A stretch of 64,000 nt of DNA from Gammaproteobacteria bacterium (GTDB lineage Bacteria > Pseudomonadota > Gammaproteobacteria > Steroidobacterales > Steroidobacteraceae), in assembly GCA_028293765.1 (NCBI GenBank), contig JAQGOG010000097.1:62001-126000 (forward strand), in the 5' to 3' direction. Below, piece by piece: positions 53,331-62,143 of this stretch (positions are counted from its first letter, which is position 1; every line of letters begins with the position of its first letter). The translations under genes were made by a program, and so were the position numbers. The notes beneath the pieces are model-generated. The model worked only from the letters and a program-made list of their open reading frames with translations. It was not told where the DNA came from and did no database searches.

Positions 53331-54347
53331 ATGCCTAGGAAATCCAAGCAAGTGTGCCGACTTGTCCTGCTGCTGGCAGTGTCGGCGCCCGCCCTTGCGC
53401 AATACCAGTCGGCGACTCAGTCAGGGGGGTCCCCCGCAGCGCCTCTGTTGGGCGCGGCGGAGCATCCGTATATCTCCCCGAAGAACGGTCAGTCTCAGGA
53501 GCAGCAGTGGGCTGATCGATATGCGTGTCACAGCTGGGCTAAGAGTCAGAGCGGCTTCGATCCGACCAAGAAGCTGACCGAAGTACCGCCGAGCGAGAAT
53601 GCTTCAAGCCGCGAACAGTATCGACGCGCAATGACCGCCTGTCTCGACGCCCGCGGCTACAGCGTAAGCGAAGTAGCGCCACCGCCCGCCGTGCCACCCT
53701 CCGCGCCGCCCCCGCAAAGAGAACGACGGTTCGAGCATGGTTCTCTCCGTGTCCCCGAATTCAAGTATCACCCGCTTGCCGTGCACTTCGACGGCGGCTA
53801 CAGCGTCACCGCAGGGGAAGCGAGACATGCGCTGGATAACGGCTGGAATGCCGGCCTGGGGCTTACCTGGTTTCCAAGTTCGGCGCTGCCACTGGGCTTA
53901 CGCATCGACGCCAACTACAACAGGTTCAGGGAAAGCAACCAGTCGCTGAGCCTCGCCTCGCAGGCCACCGGCACCAACGTCGCATTCGGGTACGAAAGTC
54001 TCTACGGGGGCGACGTCGATTTGCAGCTCGATCTGCGAATGGGACCGCGCGTGAAGGAGTACTTCTTTGGAGGGGTCGGCCGGTATCGCGAGCACACGGC
54101 CTTCAGGCAGGTGTCGTTCGAGAGGGGGGTGGCCTGTTTCGAGTACTGCTACTATGGGTACTTCCCCATTGTTTCCACTGCCGAGCAGAACACCAGCGGG
54201 TGGCTCAAATCGTGGAACGCCGGGATGGGATTCGAGTTCGCGCTTGAGGATCCGGCCAGCTTCTTCATTGAAGCGAGCTACCTGCGGCTGTCTCCCTCCC
54301 GCAGCCGGACGGCTTTCGTGCCCATCAGATTTGGTTTGCGTTTCTGA
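53331..54347 (+). CDS. Outer-membrane barrel protein with an N-terminal Cys-containing domain
   Basis: A 338-residue protein with signal peptide LVLLLAVSAPALAQ. Residues about 40-110 carry the same small domain as the upstream gene (PKNGQSQEQQWADRYACHSW, SQSGFDP, ACLDARGYSV). A Pro-rich linker leads to an eight-strand-type barrel (KYHPLAVHFDGGYSV, DNGWNAGLGLTWFPSS, GGDVDLQLDLRMGPRVKEY) ending FGLRF. The barrel is paralogous to the gene at 26750-27448. It lies 60 bases after the DUF6515-type gene, so both may act together in the envelope. Confidence 0.82.
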   Translation: MPRKSKQVCRLVLLLAVSAPALAQYQSATQSGGSPAAPLLGAAEHPYISPKNGQSQEQQWADRYACHSWAKSQSGFDPTKKLTEVPPSENASSREQYRRAMTACLDARGYSVSEVAPPPAVPPSAPPPQRERRFEHGSLRVPEFKYHPLAVHFDGGYSVTAGEARHALDNGWNAGLGLTWFPSSALPLGLRIDANYNRFRESNQSLSLASQATGTNVAFGYESLYGGDVDLQLDLRMGPRVKEYFFGGVGRYREHTAFRQVSFERGVACFEYCYYGYFPIVSTAEQNTSGWLKSWNAGMGFEFALEDPASFFIEASYLRLSPSRSRTAFVPIRFGLRF

Positions 54348-54428
54348 TCAAAGCAGCAGGGCGCTCCCGACAGACAGGTGCAACAGCGCTCGCCCTCCCG
54401 GTGCCGGGGCTCCCGAACTGGTCGGGCC

Positions 54429-54608
54429 TCATAGCTTACAAAGCGCCTCCCATACCTTTTGGGCTGAAGTGCCGACGCGCGCCGCCACCTCCCGCAACTG
54501 TTCCGGGCTAATGCCAAGTGATTTGGAGCCGTGGTTTACCCCATCAGGATGGTGGATATCGATGCGCTTGCGGTCGGGTAAACCCCACTGCCTCTTATCG
54601 TCAGACAT
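54429..54608 (-). CDS. DUF3606-family small protein
   Basis: A 59-residue protein starting MSDDKRQWGLPDRKRIDI, with the family's central GISPEQLREVAARVGTSAQ helix. DUF3606 proteins are common in soil proteobacteria, often near stress genes. The frame continues upstream to 54671, but the family begins at the ATG at 54608. It is divergent from ligD. Confidence 0.85.
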   Translation of the reverse strand: MSDDKRQWGLPDRKRIDIHHPDGVNHGSKSLGISPEQLREVAARVGTSAQKVWEALCKL

Positions 54609-54687
54609 TTCCGTTTCCGTTCCCGCGTTGACTTGGCTGCGAACAACGCCTGGCGTGGCAAGCAGTTCCACTTAAAAGACCGTCTCG

Positions 54688-56661
54688 GTGACGGCAACGC
54701 TGCCATGGGAACTGGCGGACCATCTGGCCGTTGAAGCGGTTCCTCGCGTTCTCACTGCCAAAGTGTCCACCATGGCCCGCGCTCCGCCTCGTCGGCCCGC
54801 GATGCGCAGCCTGCTACGCGTGCCTGGCGCAACGCGAGCTCCGCATCCGGGGTTTGTCGAGCCCTGCCTCGCCACGCTTCGCGACAGGGTGCCGAGCGGC
54901 GACCAGTGGCTCCACGAAATCAAGTACGACGGCTATCGCACGCAAGCCCATCTCATCCATGGCAAGCCGGTGATCTACACCCGGCGTGGTTACGATTGGT
55001 CGGACAAATTCGCAAGCATCACACGGGCGCTACCATCCCTCCCCGCCCGCGACTCGATCTTTGATGGCGAAGTGGTGGTGCCTGACGCGCGCGGGATCTC
55101 CGATTTTCACAAACTGCAGGAAGATCTGGCGAGGCGCCGCACGGACCGGCTGGCCTACTACATCTTCGACTTGCTGTACCTGGACGGAGTCGATCTGCGA
55201 GCCGCGCCTTTAGCCGAGCGCAAGCGGCTGCTCGGCCAACTTCTGCACGCCGTACCTGCCGGACGAATCCGCTTGAGCGAGCACATTGAAGCCGAAGGTG
55301 CGCAAGTGTTTGCACACGCCTGCGCCATGCACCTGGAGGGAATCATCTGCAAAGCGCGTGACGCGCCGTATCGCTCAGGCCGCCAGGAAAGCTGGATCAA
55401 GGTGAAATGCACGAAGAGCGGCACGTATCCGATCGTAGCGTTTGTGGAAAAGCTGGGGGCGCGCCCGCGTCGGGTTGCCTCGCTGTATCTCGGCCGACGT
55501 GAAGGAGATCGCCTGCTGTACGCCGGCAAAGCCCGCAGCGGCTACACCGAAACTGTGCTACGTGACCTGCGCGAGCGGCTGGACCCCCTCATCCGAAGCA
55601 CATCACCCCTTTCAGTACCGGTAAAAAAGCCCAAGGCGACCTGGGTAGAGCCCGAGCTCTCGGCCGAGGTGCAGTACAGCGCCCTCACCTCCGACGGGCT
55701 CCTCCGCGAGCCGGTATTCAAAGGTGTACGCGCTGACCTGGCTACCTCTGCAGCCAGGGCGCCCGCGTCCTCCTCGGCGCCGAAATCCGTTCCTCGCCCC
55801 GCCACCTACGGCAGCGTGCCGAAAGAGAACATCCTGCAGCTATTGCCGGAGGCGGTCGTGCCGACCAAAGAGCAGCTCGCCGCGTACTGGCGGAAAGTCG
55901 CCGAACGCGCACTGAGGTATCTGGGCCGCCGCCCCCTCAAGCTGGTACGACACGTCCATGGAACCACCTTCTATCACAAGGGACCGCTGCCCCCGATTCC
56001 CGCAGCAGTGCGACAGCTGAAGGTGCAAAAGCGCGAGGGCGGCCAAGGCACGAGGTTGTGGGTTGAGGATCTGCCGGGCCTGCTGGGGCTGGTGGAAATT
56101 GGCGCGATCGAGCTGCATCCCTGGAACGCCACGGTGGACGACATTGAGCATCCTGACCTGCTCGTCTTCGACCTTGACCCCGGCGAAGGCATCGAGTGGT
56201 CGTTCGTAGTGGATTCAGCGCTCGCACTGCGCGAGCTGCTTCGCGCTGAGGGTCTCGCAAGCTGGCCCAAATTGACCGGCGGCAAGGGCCTTCACCTGAT
56301 GGTCCCCATCAAGCCCGACATGACGCATGACGCTGCGCACCGGTATAGCAGGGTTTTAGCGCAACGAATGGCCGCATCGGATCCGAGGCGCTACACCGTT
56401 TCGGCAGCCATCGCCGCGCGCAGCGGTCGGCTGTTTATTGACTATTTACGTAACGGTCGCGGCACGACAGCGATCGGAACGTACTCGCCCCGAGCACGTG
56501 AAGGCTTTCCCATTGCGGCCCCGGTCACCTGGAAGCAAGTTGAAAACGGCATCCGCCCGGATGCCTACACCCTGTCGCGACTGCCTGGCCGCGCGCTACG
56601 AGCGCCCTCTGAGAACAACGGACTTTTGAATAAAACTCGAGCGAATGTCGGAGGGAAGTAA
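54688..56661 (+). CDS. ligD: LigD-type multifunctional DNA ligase/polymerase (ligase then polymerase domain)
   Basis: A 657-residue enzyme of bacterial non-homologous end joining. Residues about 55-345 are the ATP-dependent ligase: motif I EIKYDGYR with the adenylated Lys79, then IFDGEVVVPD and EGIICKARDAPYRSGRQESW. Residues about 370-640 are the primase-polymerase: metal Asp495 and Asp497 in LLVFDLDPGEG, KLTGGKGLHLMVP, and LFIDYLRNGRGTTAIG. The N-terminal 3'-phosphoesterase domain of many LigD proteins is absent. No ku gene is in this window. The GTG at 54688 is the longest start; a later start is possible. Its end overlaps the DUF1232 gene on the other strand. Confidence 0.94.
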   Translation: MTATLPWELADHLAVEAVPRVLTAKVSTMARAPPRRPAMRSLLRVPGATRAPHPGFVEPCLATLRDRVPSGDQWLHEIKYDGYRTQAHLIHGKPVIYTRRGYDWSDKFASITRALPSLPARDSIFDGEVVVPDARGISDFHKLQEDLARRRTDRLAYYIFDLLYLDGVDLRAAPLAERKRLLGQLLHAVPAGRIRLSEHIEAEGAQVFAHACAMHLEGIICKARDAPYRSGRQESWIKVKCTKSGTYPIVAFVEKLGARPRRVASLYLGRREGDRLLYAGKARSGYTETVLRDLRERLDPLIRSTSPLSVPVKKPKATWVEPELSAEVQYSALTSDGLLREPVFKGVRADLATSAARAPASSSAPKSVPRPATYGSVPKENILQLLPEAVVPTKEQLAAYWRKVAERALRYLGRRPLKLVRHVHGTTFYHKGPLPPIPAAVRQLKVQKREGGQGTRLWVEDLPGLLGLVEIGAIELHPWNATVDDIEHPDLLVFDLDPGEGIEWSFVVDSALALRELLRAEGLASWPKLTGGKGLHLMVPIKPDMTHDAAHRYSRVLAQRMAASDPRRYTVSAAIAARSGRLFIDYLRNGRGTTAIGTYSPRAREGFPIAAPVTWKQVENGIRPDAYTLSRLPGRALRAPSENNGLLNKTRANVGGK

Positions 56662-56874
56662 CTTGAGGAGGGCATGCAGTGCCAGTGGTAGAAGAACGAA
56701 GTCGTCAATCAGGCCCACAAACGGAATCGCAACATTGAATGGTTCCACGGCGTACAAACCGAGTAACACTGTTGCGGGCCATAGCCATGCCGGACGATGG
56801 TGGTGCCTGAGTGCGAACCAAAGTAAACGCAGGTCCTTCCCACCCAACCGCCAGAGTCTGATCAAGCGCATCAT
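56596..56874 (-). CDS. DUF1232-family membrane protein (YkvA-like)
   Basis: A 92-residue protein with two hydrophobic helices around the family core: WLWPATVLLGLYAVEPFNVA and PFVGLIDDFVLLPLALHALL. The typical SPIDLIPDFIP is replaced by EPFNVAIPFVG, so it is a divergent member. It starts at paired ATGs (56874). The last 22 codons overlap the end of ligD in antisense. Confidence 0.8.
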   Translation of the reverse strand: MMRLIRLWRLGGKDLRLLWFALRHHHRPAWLWPATVLLGLYAVEPFNVAIPFVGLIDDFVLLPLALHALLKLLPSDIRSSFIQKSVVLRGRS

Positions 56875-57100
56875 TTCGGCTCCGAGAACCCCCGCGCGAA
56901 TACATTCGCGTCTTCCGTCAGCGCGGCCTCTACCCGGGCCGCAATGTCCGCATCGGCCACCCCTGGCCTGGGACTCCATACCGACCATCAGCCCTCATGC
57001 AAGTTCCCCTTCTCCAGTCGTAAAGGTGATATCGCGGAAATCACCGCGCCTCGCGGTACCGCACAAAGTGTTCGTCCGGCAAGCGGCATCGGACGGTGCA

Positions 57101-57808
57101 CTACGGGGTGCGTGCCGTCGCAGCTCCCGTGCTGGACTGAAGGGTGTCGGCTAGCTGCTTGTGCTCCTGTAGTGTCGGCAGTGTCTTTTTCGCGAAGCCC
57201 GCCAGCTCCGGATCGTTCGAGGTTGCCTCTGCCCGGAAAAGTGCAACGGCCTTGGTGTGATCCATTGCCATATGTTCGGCGTAGGCTGAATCGAACGCAG
57301 CCCCTGACTTGGAACTCAGGGTCTTCACCATGTCCTGGTGCTGCGCGTCTAACTGCGCGGGCACGTCCAGGCCTTTTCCCTTGGCGATTCCCGCGAGTTC
57401 CTTGTTGGCCGTGCCATGGTCCTGTACCATTTTCTGTGCGAACTGCTTCACTTGGCTGTTACTCGATTTGGTGAGCGCAAGCTTGCCGAGCTCAACTTCT
57501 GTCATGCCGTCCTGAGCTGCTTTCTTGACGAACGAGGCAGGGGACTCCTTGCCCTGCACGGCCGCCTCGCCCTCCCCCTTCGCTGCTCCACCCATCGCCT
57601 CCCGTTGATGCGGGCTCGAAGCCGCGCCCGGCTCCGCGCTGTTCGTGGCAGGTGACTCGCCCGCGGCGCTATCTGTGGCTTGGCGTTGATGGGGACTCGA
57701 AGCCGCGCTCGGGTCAGCCGACGATGGCGGCGGCGCTTGGGTGATTGCGAAGGTCGCTGTCGCGTTAGCCAACAATACGACTGTCACCGCTTTCGAAATT
57801 GAATTCAT
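57101..57808 (-). CDS. DUF4142-family secreted protein
   Basis: A 235-residue protein with a signal peptide (AVTVVLLANATATFAITQ). A low-complexity region follows, with two copies of SSPHQR in similar settings. The DUF4142 four-helix ferritin-like domain is then visible: FVKKAAQDGMTEVELGKLAL, QFAQKMVQDHGTANKELAGI and AYAEHMAMDHTKAVALFRAE. Such genes are often stress-induced. The ATG at 57808 begins the signal. Confidence 0.9.
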   Translation of the reverse strand: MNSISKAVTVVLLANATATFAITQAPPPSSADPSAASSPHQRQATDSAAGESPATNSAEPGAASSPHQREAMGGAAKGEGEAAVQGKESPASFVKKAAQDGMTEVELGKLALTKSSNSQVKQFAQKMVQDHGTANKELAGIAKGKGLDVPAQLDAQHQDMVKTLSSKSGAAFDSAYAEHMAMDHTKAVALFRAEATSNDPELAGFAKKTLPTLQEHKQLADTLQSSTGAATARTP

Positions 57809-58051
57809 CACAATCTCCCTCATGCAACTTAATTAGGTTATCTACAGTGAGCGCATCAGGTCGAGTCGCGCAATTAGCGTCCGTCGCGAACCCCTGTCGG
57901 AAGTCGCCGACAGTATCATTTTCAGGACGCCCTGGCCGACGCCGACAGCGGTCGCTTACCGCCGGCACGCGAACCAGCTCGCCGCGTCAGAGGGTCCCGT
58001 GAGTTACTCCTCAAAGTCAGGACATGAAATGCAACGCTACAAAGCGCCGAC

Positions 58052-58504
58052 CTAACGCTTTAAACGCGCAAAGATCGCTCGCGCTGCACGTCCAGCCGCC
58101 GCCATCGCTCGCCATAGACTGACGCCAAGCTTCCCTGGAAGGCTCGAATGTCGCGGACTTTCCGGCGATTTCGCGCGGGCACGCTCGTCCCACGTCGTAT
58201 CTTCACCATAAGTTACAGCAGCCATACGCGTTAGCGCGTCACTGCCTTGCGGATGATAGATATCGTACGACGCGTTCTCGCCGGCGAGGTGGAGCAAATC
58301 TATGATCTGATCGACGCCAGCAACTCCCGCAAAACTGTTGACGATCTCCATCCGGTCCCGCTCGGATGCAATACGGCCCCGTAATTTCACCGTCGATTCG
58401 TGAATTTCAAATGTGACGTGAGAAGTGTCTGCCTGCAAGTGTCGGAAGGCCCCTTGCAGCGCTTTCTCGCACTCCGCAGCAGAAAAAACCGGCTGGCGAC
58501 CCAT
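58052..58504 (-). CDS. BON-domain protein
   Basis: A 150-residue protein. The BON-like domain (about 10-75) includes FSAAECEKALQGAFRHLQA, FEIHESTVKLRGRIASERD and NSFAGVAGVDQIIDLLHLAG. No signal is evident, and the C-terminal 75 residues are polar and basic. The ATG at 58504 has GGAG eight bases upstream. BON domains bind phospholipid or act in osmotic stress. Confidence 0.8.
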   Translation of the reverse strand: MGRQPVFSAAECEKALQGAFRHLQADTSHVTFEIHESTVKLRGRIASERDRMEIVNSFAGVAGVDQIIDLLHLAGENASYDIYHPQGSDALTRMAAVTYGEDTTWDERARAKSPESPRHSSLPGKLGVSLWRAMAAAGRAARAIFARLKR

Positions 58505-58919
58505 CAAAGTACTCCGCACTGGCACGTGGTCTATCATCAATAGCGCGACGGGGCACCCGTGCGCGTAGTGCGCCGATTGAGCCTTCGATACACGCTCGGC
58601 TGAAATCGGCGTGCAAGCCCGTGTGAACGATGCCGTGTTGTCCCGTGGGTTCCACGCAAGGCACGCAGCATGCGCGCAGCGCCTGTTTGTCGCAAGACGT
58701 TATTCTTTCGAAGTTACGACTAACATAGGTTAATCCGGGCCACCTATGGTTTGGGCCGAGGCGCCCCGCAGTGCTTCTGCGCGGCGGTGTTTGTAATGGT
58801 GTCGACAACTCGAGCCCTATTTCAACTGCCCGGCCGCGCTAACACGAGGCCCAAGACCTGCGCATGCCGGCACCAAACTTGCGGCGACCTTGTCCCTGCT
58901 CGGTGTTTTGGAGATCAAC
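58505..58919. other. Divergent intergenic region, BON / DUF378 genes
   Basis: About 415 bases between two divergent genes, somewhat AT-rich near 58690-58740. No gene is supported. Promoters for both genes are expected here. Confidence 0.4.
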
Positions 58920-59165
58920 ATGGCCACTGTTGCTAACACTGCCCGCCGCTCCACGGTCACGGTTGCCTGGATTGCGTTCTGGTTGCTCGTCGTTGGAGGC
59001 CTCAATTGGGGGCTAGTGGGAGTTTTTGACTTCGACCTGGTCGGCGCAATCCTAGGCCGAATGTCCCCTGCCTCACGTGTGGTCTATGCGCTCGTGGGCT
59101 TGGCGGCGATTTACTGCGCCTTCACGATCCCTGCGATCCGCAGGCGATCGGCGCCGGAGTTCTGA
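58920..59165 (+). CDS. DUF378-family membrane protein (YuzA-like)
   Basis: An 81-residue protein with two membrane helices: TVAWIAFWLLVVGGLNWGLV, then FDFDLVGAILGRMSPASRVV and YALVGLAAIYCAF. The GGLNWGLVG signature is diagnostic. The ATG at 58920 has GGAG six bases upstream; the frame begins at 58890 but the motif fits the later start. Confidence 0.92.
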   Translation: MATVANTARRSTVTVAWIAFWLLVVGGLNWGLVGVFDFDLVGAILGRMSPASRVVYALVGLAAIYCAFTIPAIRRRSAPEF

Positions 59166-59173
59166 GATTAGCG

Positions 59174-59200
59174 GGCCCGGGGGTGCCACACCCGGGCCCC
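59174..59200 (+). terminator. Strong GC hairpin after the DUF378 gene
   Basis: GGGCCCGGG (59174-59182) is followed by CCCGGGCCC (59192-59200), complementary arms only nine bases after the stop codon. Only three T residues follow, so termination strength is uncertain. Confidence 0.55.
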
Positions 59201-59374
59201 GTTTGCCCATGGGCGGGTTCGCCATTGCCAAACGGGCAGCCATTGCGAGTACGCAGCCGGGTCCATGCCGGCGGTGACGTACCAGCACTTCGATTCGTCA
59301 TCCCAACAGGCGCCGGCGGCCTCCGCCTTTTCTGCGGGTGGGACGTAGAGAAAGGTCTGATCCGCAGAAAAATG

Positions 59375-61228
59375 TCACGGTGAGTCTCGATGATCATCGC
59401 TCAACTTGGCGGTCGTCGGGGCAGCAGTGGCTTGCGTTACCTTCGCGCGGGGCTTGCGGGCGCGCTTACGGACCGGTCTTGCGGATTTGGCCGGATGCGA
59501 TGTGGCCGAGGGAGGTGTGACAGCCGCCGGCGGATTCGCTGAAGGCGCGCCGGCGGGCGCCGCTGGTACGCTCGCCGCGGCGAAGGGTCGCCTGCTGCGA
59601 ACAACCGGGGGGTAGCTCACCGGCGTGAATCTCACTCGCTTCCAGTCCGGAATGGAGGCGAACTTGAGGAAGCCCTGCAGATCCGGCAGACGTTCAATTT
59701 CCGACGCCATGACGGCCGGCTCGATTTTTACGTGCTGGCTGGTCGTGGTGGATGCTCTCCACTGCGTGGACCTTCGAGTCTTTGATTGCGTGCTGTGCAT
59801 GACCTCGCGTTGACCGATGAGCTTCGAGGCGTACTCCGATGTCCCGCCGTGCTCGCTCGCCGAGCACCGCAGGATGAGCGTAGTTCCGCAGTTCTCGACA
59901 ATCGTGTCCGCAGTACCTTTGCCGTAGGTGCCGGAAACCTGCGCGATGGATTGAAAGCCGAGAACGCAGCGGCCGCCAAACTTGCGCAGACGCGCAAGCG
60001 CATCCTTGAGGCCATCGATCTCGCCGAGGGCGTCCAGCTCATCGACGATGAACCACAGGCGCTGCTCGCCCTCGCCCCGGTTCATGGCCTCGAAGATCGC
60101 GATGCGCATCCAGGCGGAAATCGTCGATCGCAGGGCGGCAATCTCGCCTGCCTTGTAGGGAAAGAACAGCACGCCGCCCTGCCCGCCAGCGTGTCGTGCC
60201 GCGCCTTGCCTTACCCATTCGCGCACGGAGAAGGATGTGCCCTGCTGTCGGGTGGTGTACTTCAGCGCGCGAACGGCAGAACTCGTGACGGATCGCAGTG
60301 ATCCGAACATCTTCTCATTCCCCTCTTCCACGAAGGGTCCAGCCGGCGTGCCACGAAGCAACATCTTCAGCTCTTTCACCGCCGCGGTGGTCAGCAGGCG
60401 GTAGATCTCGCCGTCATCGTTGCTGCCCCCCGCGATGGCCCGCTGCGTGACGGCGGTGAAGAAGGTGCGCGCATATTCGCTCCAGATCCGATCTTGCTCG
60501 CCACTATCCGGAATGAGCGACCGGGCGAGTTGCTCGACGTCGTACTCGTTCGTGATCTCGCCGATGAGATTCCATTTGGCGGCGTCGGCCTCGAACGGAT
60601 TGAGGATCACGTCGCCGCGAGCGCCGTTATAAAAATGACCCAGGTACCCGCCGTCCGGGTCGGCGATGATCGCGCGGTCCCCTCGCGCCAGCGCGGTATT
60701 CACTATTTCGCGGATAGCGGTGCTCTTTCCGGTGCCAGTCGTGCCGATGAACTTAAAGTGCTTGGTCTCATCTTCCGGCGCGACGGGAAAGCCCGCGAGC
60801 GTTATGGGGGTGTTGGGATCGTGCGCGCCGCGGGCATCCCGGCTCGAAAGTCTAGCCCCTCCCCGGCCAGGAAGGGGTTGGGAATTCGAGACGACTGCGC
60901 CACGCCGATACAACGTATCGGACGAGCGGTTACGCGCCGCTATCAGGCGACCGCCTGCATAGCCTATTGCACCCGCCAACGCTACGTCGAAAATCAACTG
61001 AAGCACGCTTTCGCGGCTTACCCCCAAGGCGCTCGGCAGCGGACTCGCGAGCTCGAGAGCTATGGCCGCGGCCACCATGAGCGGTACGGCGAGCAGCGGA
61101 CTCAGCCACAGCTTATCGGCGGCCGCACGCCCCTGACGGAGGCCTACGAGCATCGGTACAAACACTGTCGTGTAGGCTATTACGAGACCATTCGTGCCGT
61201 GAGTCAGCGCCGCGAGTTGTGATGACAT
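59375..61228 (-). CDS. TraD/TraG-type conjugative coupling protein (T4SS DNA-binding ATPase)
   Basis: A 617-residue coupling protein that brings DNA to a type IV secretion channel. Two or three N-terminal membrane helices (about 15-95) anchor it. Walker A is GTTGTGKST (162-170) and Walker B is LWFIVDELDAL. A conserved block, LGFQSIAQVSGTYG, matches TrwB/TraD ATPases. The C-terminal tail is basic and Ala/Pro-rich. The start has AAAGGAG upstream. No relaxase or channel genes are in the window, so it is the edge of, or a remnant of, an integrative element. Confidence 0.9.
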   Translation of the reverse strand: MSSQLAALTHGTNGLVIAYTTVFVPMLVGLRQGRAAADKLWLSPLLAVPLMVAAAIALELASPLPSALGVSRESVLQLIFDVALAGAIGYAGGRLIAARNRSSDTLYRRGAVVSNSQPLPGRGGARLSSRDARGAHDPNTPITLAGFPVAPEDETKHFKFIGTTGTGKSTAIREIVNTALARGDRAIIADPDGGYLGHFYNGARGDVILNPFEADAAKWNLIGEITNEYDVEQLARSLIPDSGEQDRIWSEYARTFFTAVTQRAIAGGSNDDGEIYRLLTTAAVKELKMLLRGTPAGPFVEEGNEKMFGSLRSVTSSAVRALKYTTRQQGTSFSVREWVRQGAARHAGGQGGVLFFPYKAGEIAALRSTISAWMRIAIFEAMNRGEGEQRLWFIVDELDALGEIDGLKDALARLRKFGGRCVLGFQSIAQVSGTYGKGTADTIVENCGTTLILRCSASEHGGTSEYASKLIGQREVMHSTQSKTRRSTQWRASTTTSQHVKIEPAVMASEIERLPDLQGFLKFASIPDWKRVRFTPVSYPPVVRSRRPFAAASVPAAPAGAPSANPPAAVTPPSATSHPAKSARPVRKRARKPRAKVTQATAAPTTAKLSDDHRDSP

Positions 61229-61239
61229 GCGCGCTCCTT

Positions 61240-61419
61240 TTATAACCCGAAGTCATTGTCCCGGCTGCGGTGCGTCTTTCTGCGTTTGTCTTCATCATCG
61301 TCGTCGGAATGGCCTCGGAAACCGCGGTCGTGAGATGTTTCCGCGGCTGACTGCGACGGGATCGCCTTCCTCTGACCCACCGCGCGGCTTTCATTGTTTC
61401 GCAAGATGAGTGCGGGCAT
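61240..61419 (-). CDS. Possible small hydrophilic protein upstream of the coupling protein
   Basis: A 59-residue frame, highly charged near the end (GHSDDDDEDKRRKTHRSRDN). Its stop lies just before the ribosome site of the coupling-protein gene, as in an operon. The frame is open upstream to 61494 and the start is uncertain. No family is recognised. Confidence 0.35.
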   Translation of the reverse strand: MPALILRNNESRAVGQRKAIPSQSAAETSHDRGFRGHSDDDDEDKRRKTHRSRDNDFGL

Positions 61420-61708
61420 TTTCACGCAATTTGGATGGGAGCTCAACAGAAGGCGGTCATGAGCGCCGCAGCGGCGCTGTGAATGAGACAGCAAGCGTCG
61501 CCTCGCCGGTTAGTGCAGTCCGGCATCAAAGAGATCCAACAAGTTGCCTGTATCCCTATTTTTTGACCCCGAGTTGTTTTTTGCAGTGCAACACGGCACT
61601 GGGGGCGTCCCGATCAAGACGCGCGTTTTGCTGCCAATGCTCGTCCCATCGATCATGCGGCCACCCTTACGCGGCGGCCTAAAGTATTCATTTCACTGAC
61701 GCAGAACT
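61420..61708. other. Intergenic region between coupling-protein and regulator genes
   Basis: About 290 bases without a supported gene. It contains T-rich runs near 61557-61577 but no clear hairpin. Nothing else seen. Confidence 0.35.
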
Positions 61709-62005
61709 TCAAGCTCCATCAACGTTGGTCTGCAGTTGTCGACGCATGAGCTCCCGGCGAGCCGCGGGTACCATGAAAAGTGCGACGCCTAATTGCGCCG
61801 CAGCGTGCAGTGCAGTCCCAAGACTCACGGTCGGAGCGCCCTGCTCGAGGTCAGAGAGTGTTTGCTTTGCGATCCCGAGCCCGCGCGCAGCCTGCTCGAT
61901 GGTCAGGCCCGATTCGGTTCTTGCGGCCCTGACGGCCCGACCGAACTCAGCGGGCTCTACTAGGCACGATTCCGCAGGGAAGGGCTGGGGAACTACGCGG
62001 CGCAT
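61709..62005 (-). CDS. HipB-like XRE-family transcriptional regulator
   Basis: A 98-residue DNA-binding protein with an XRE helix-turn-helix: FGRAVRAARTESGLTIEQAA, then RGLGIAKQTLSDLEQGAPTV. This resembles HipB-type antitoxins, but no hipA-like toxin gene is adjacent. The ATG has AGGAGG seven bases upstream. Three related palindromes lie upstream, one of them over the ribosome site, so autorepression is likely. Confidence 0.87.
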   Translation of the reverse strand: MRRVVPQPFPAESCLVEPAEFGRAVRAARTESGLTIEQAARGLGIAKQTLSDLEQGAPTVSLGTALHAAAQLGVALFMVPAARRELMRRQLQTNVDGA

Positions 62006-62011
62006 AAAGCC

Positions 62012-62024
62012 TCCTAGAGTAGGA
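62012..62024. promoter_or_regulatory. Palindromic site TCCTA-N3-TAGGA over the regulator ribosome site
   Basis: TCCTA (62012-62016) and TAGGA (62020-62024) flank GAG. On the minus strand one half-site lies in the AGGAGG of the regulator gene, so part of the match may be due to the ribosome site alone. Confidence 0.45.
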
Positions 62025-62054
62025 TCTTGGAGAGCATCGCCGGAGCCTGGCGAT

Positions 62055-62076
62055 TAATCCTATCAAAGTAGGATTA
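62055..62076. promoter_or_regulatory. Perfect palindrome TAATCCTA-N6-TAGGATTA, likely operator
   Basis: Eight-base arms at 62055-62062 and 62069-62076 are exact complements with a six-base spacer. On the minus strand it overlaps a TATAAT hexamer (62073-62078), which is a good -10 box for the regulator gene. Binding here would block transcription. It shares CCTA/TAGG half-sites with the two neighbouring palindromes. Confidence 0.7.
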
Positions 62077-62078
62077 TA
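62073..62078 (-). promoter_or_regulatory. -10 box of the regulator promoter
   Basis: The minus strand reads TATAAT, a perfect -10 hexamer, about 70 bases before the regulator start. No good -35 hexamer was found at the normal distance, so an activator or an extended element may help. Confidence 0.5.
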
Positions 62079-62143
62079 TGAAATTCACGTTATACGTGTG
62101 CGGACGTCGTCACCCAAGAAGGCGAACGGCTGTCTCTTGCGCC

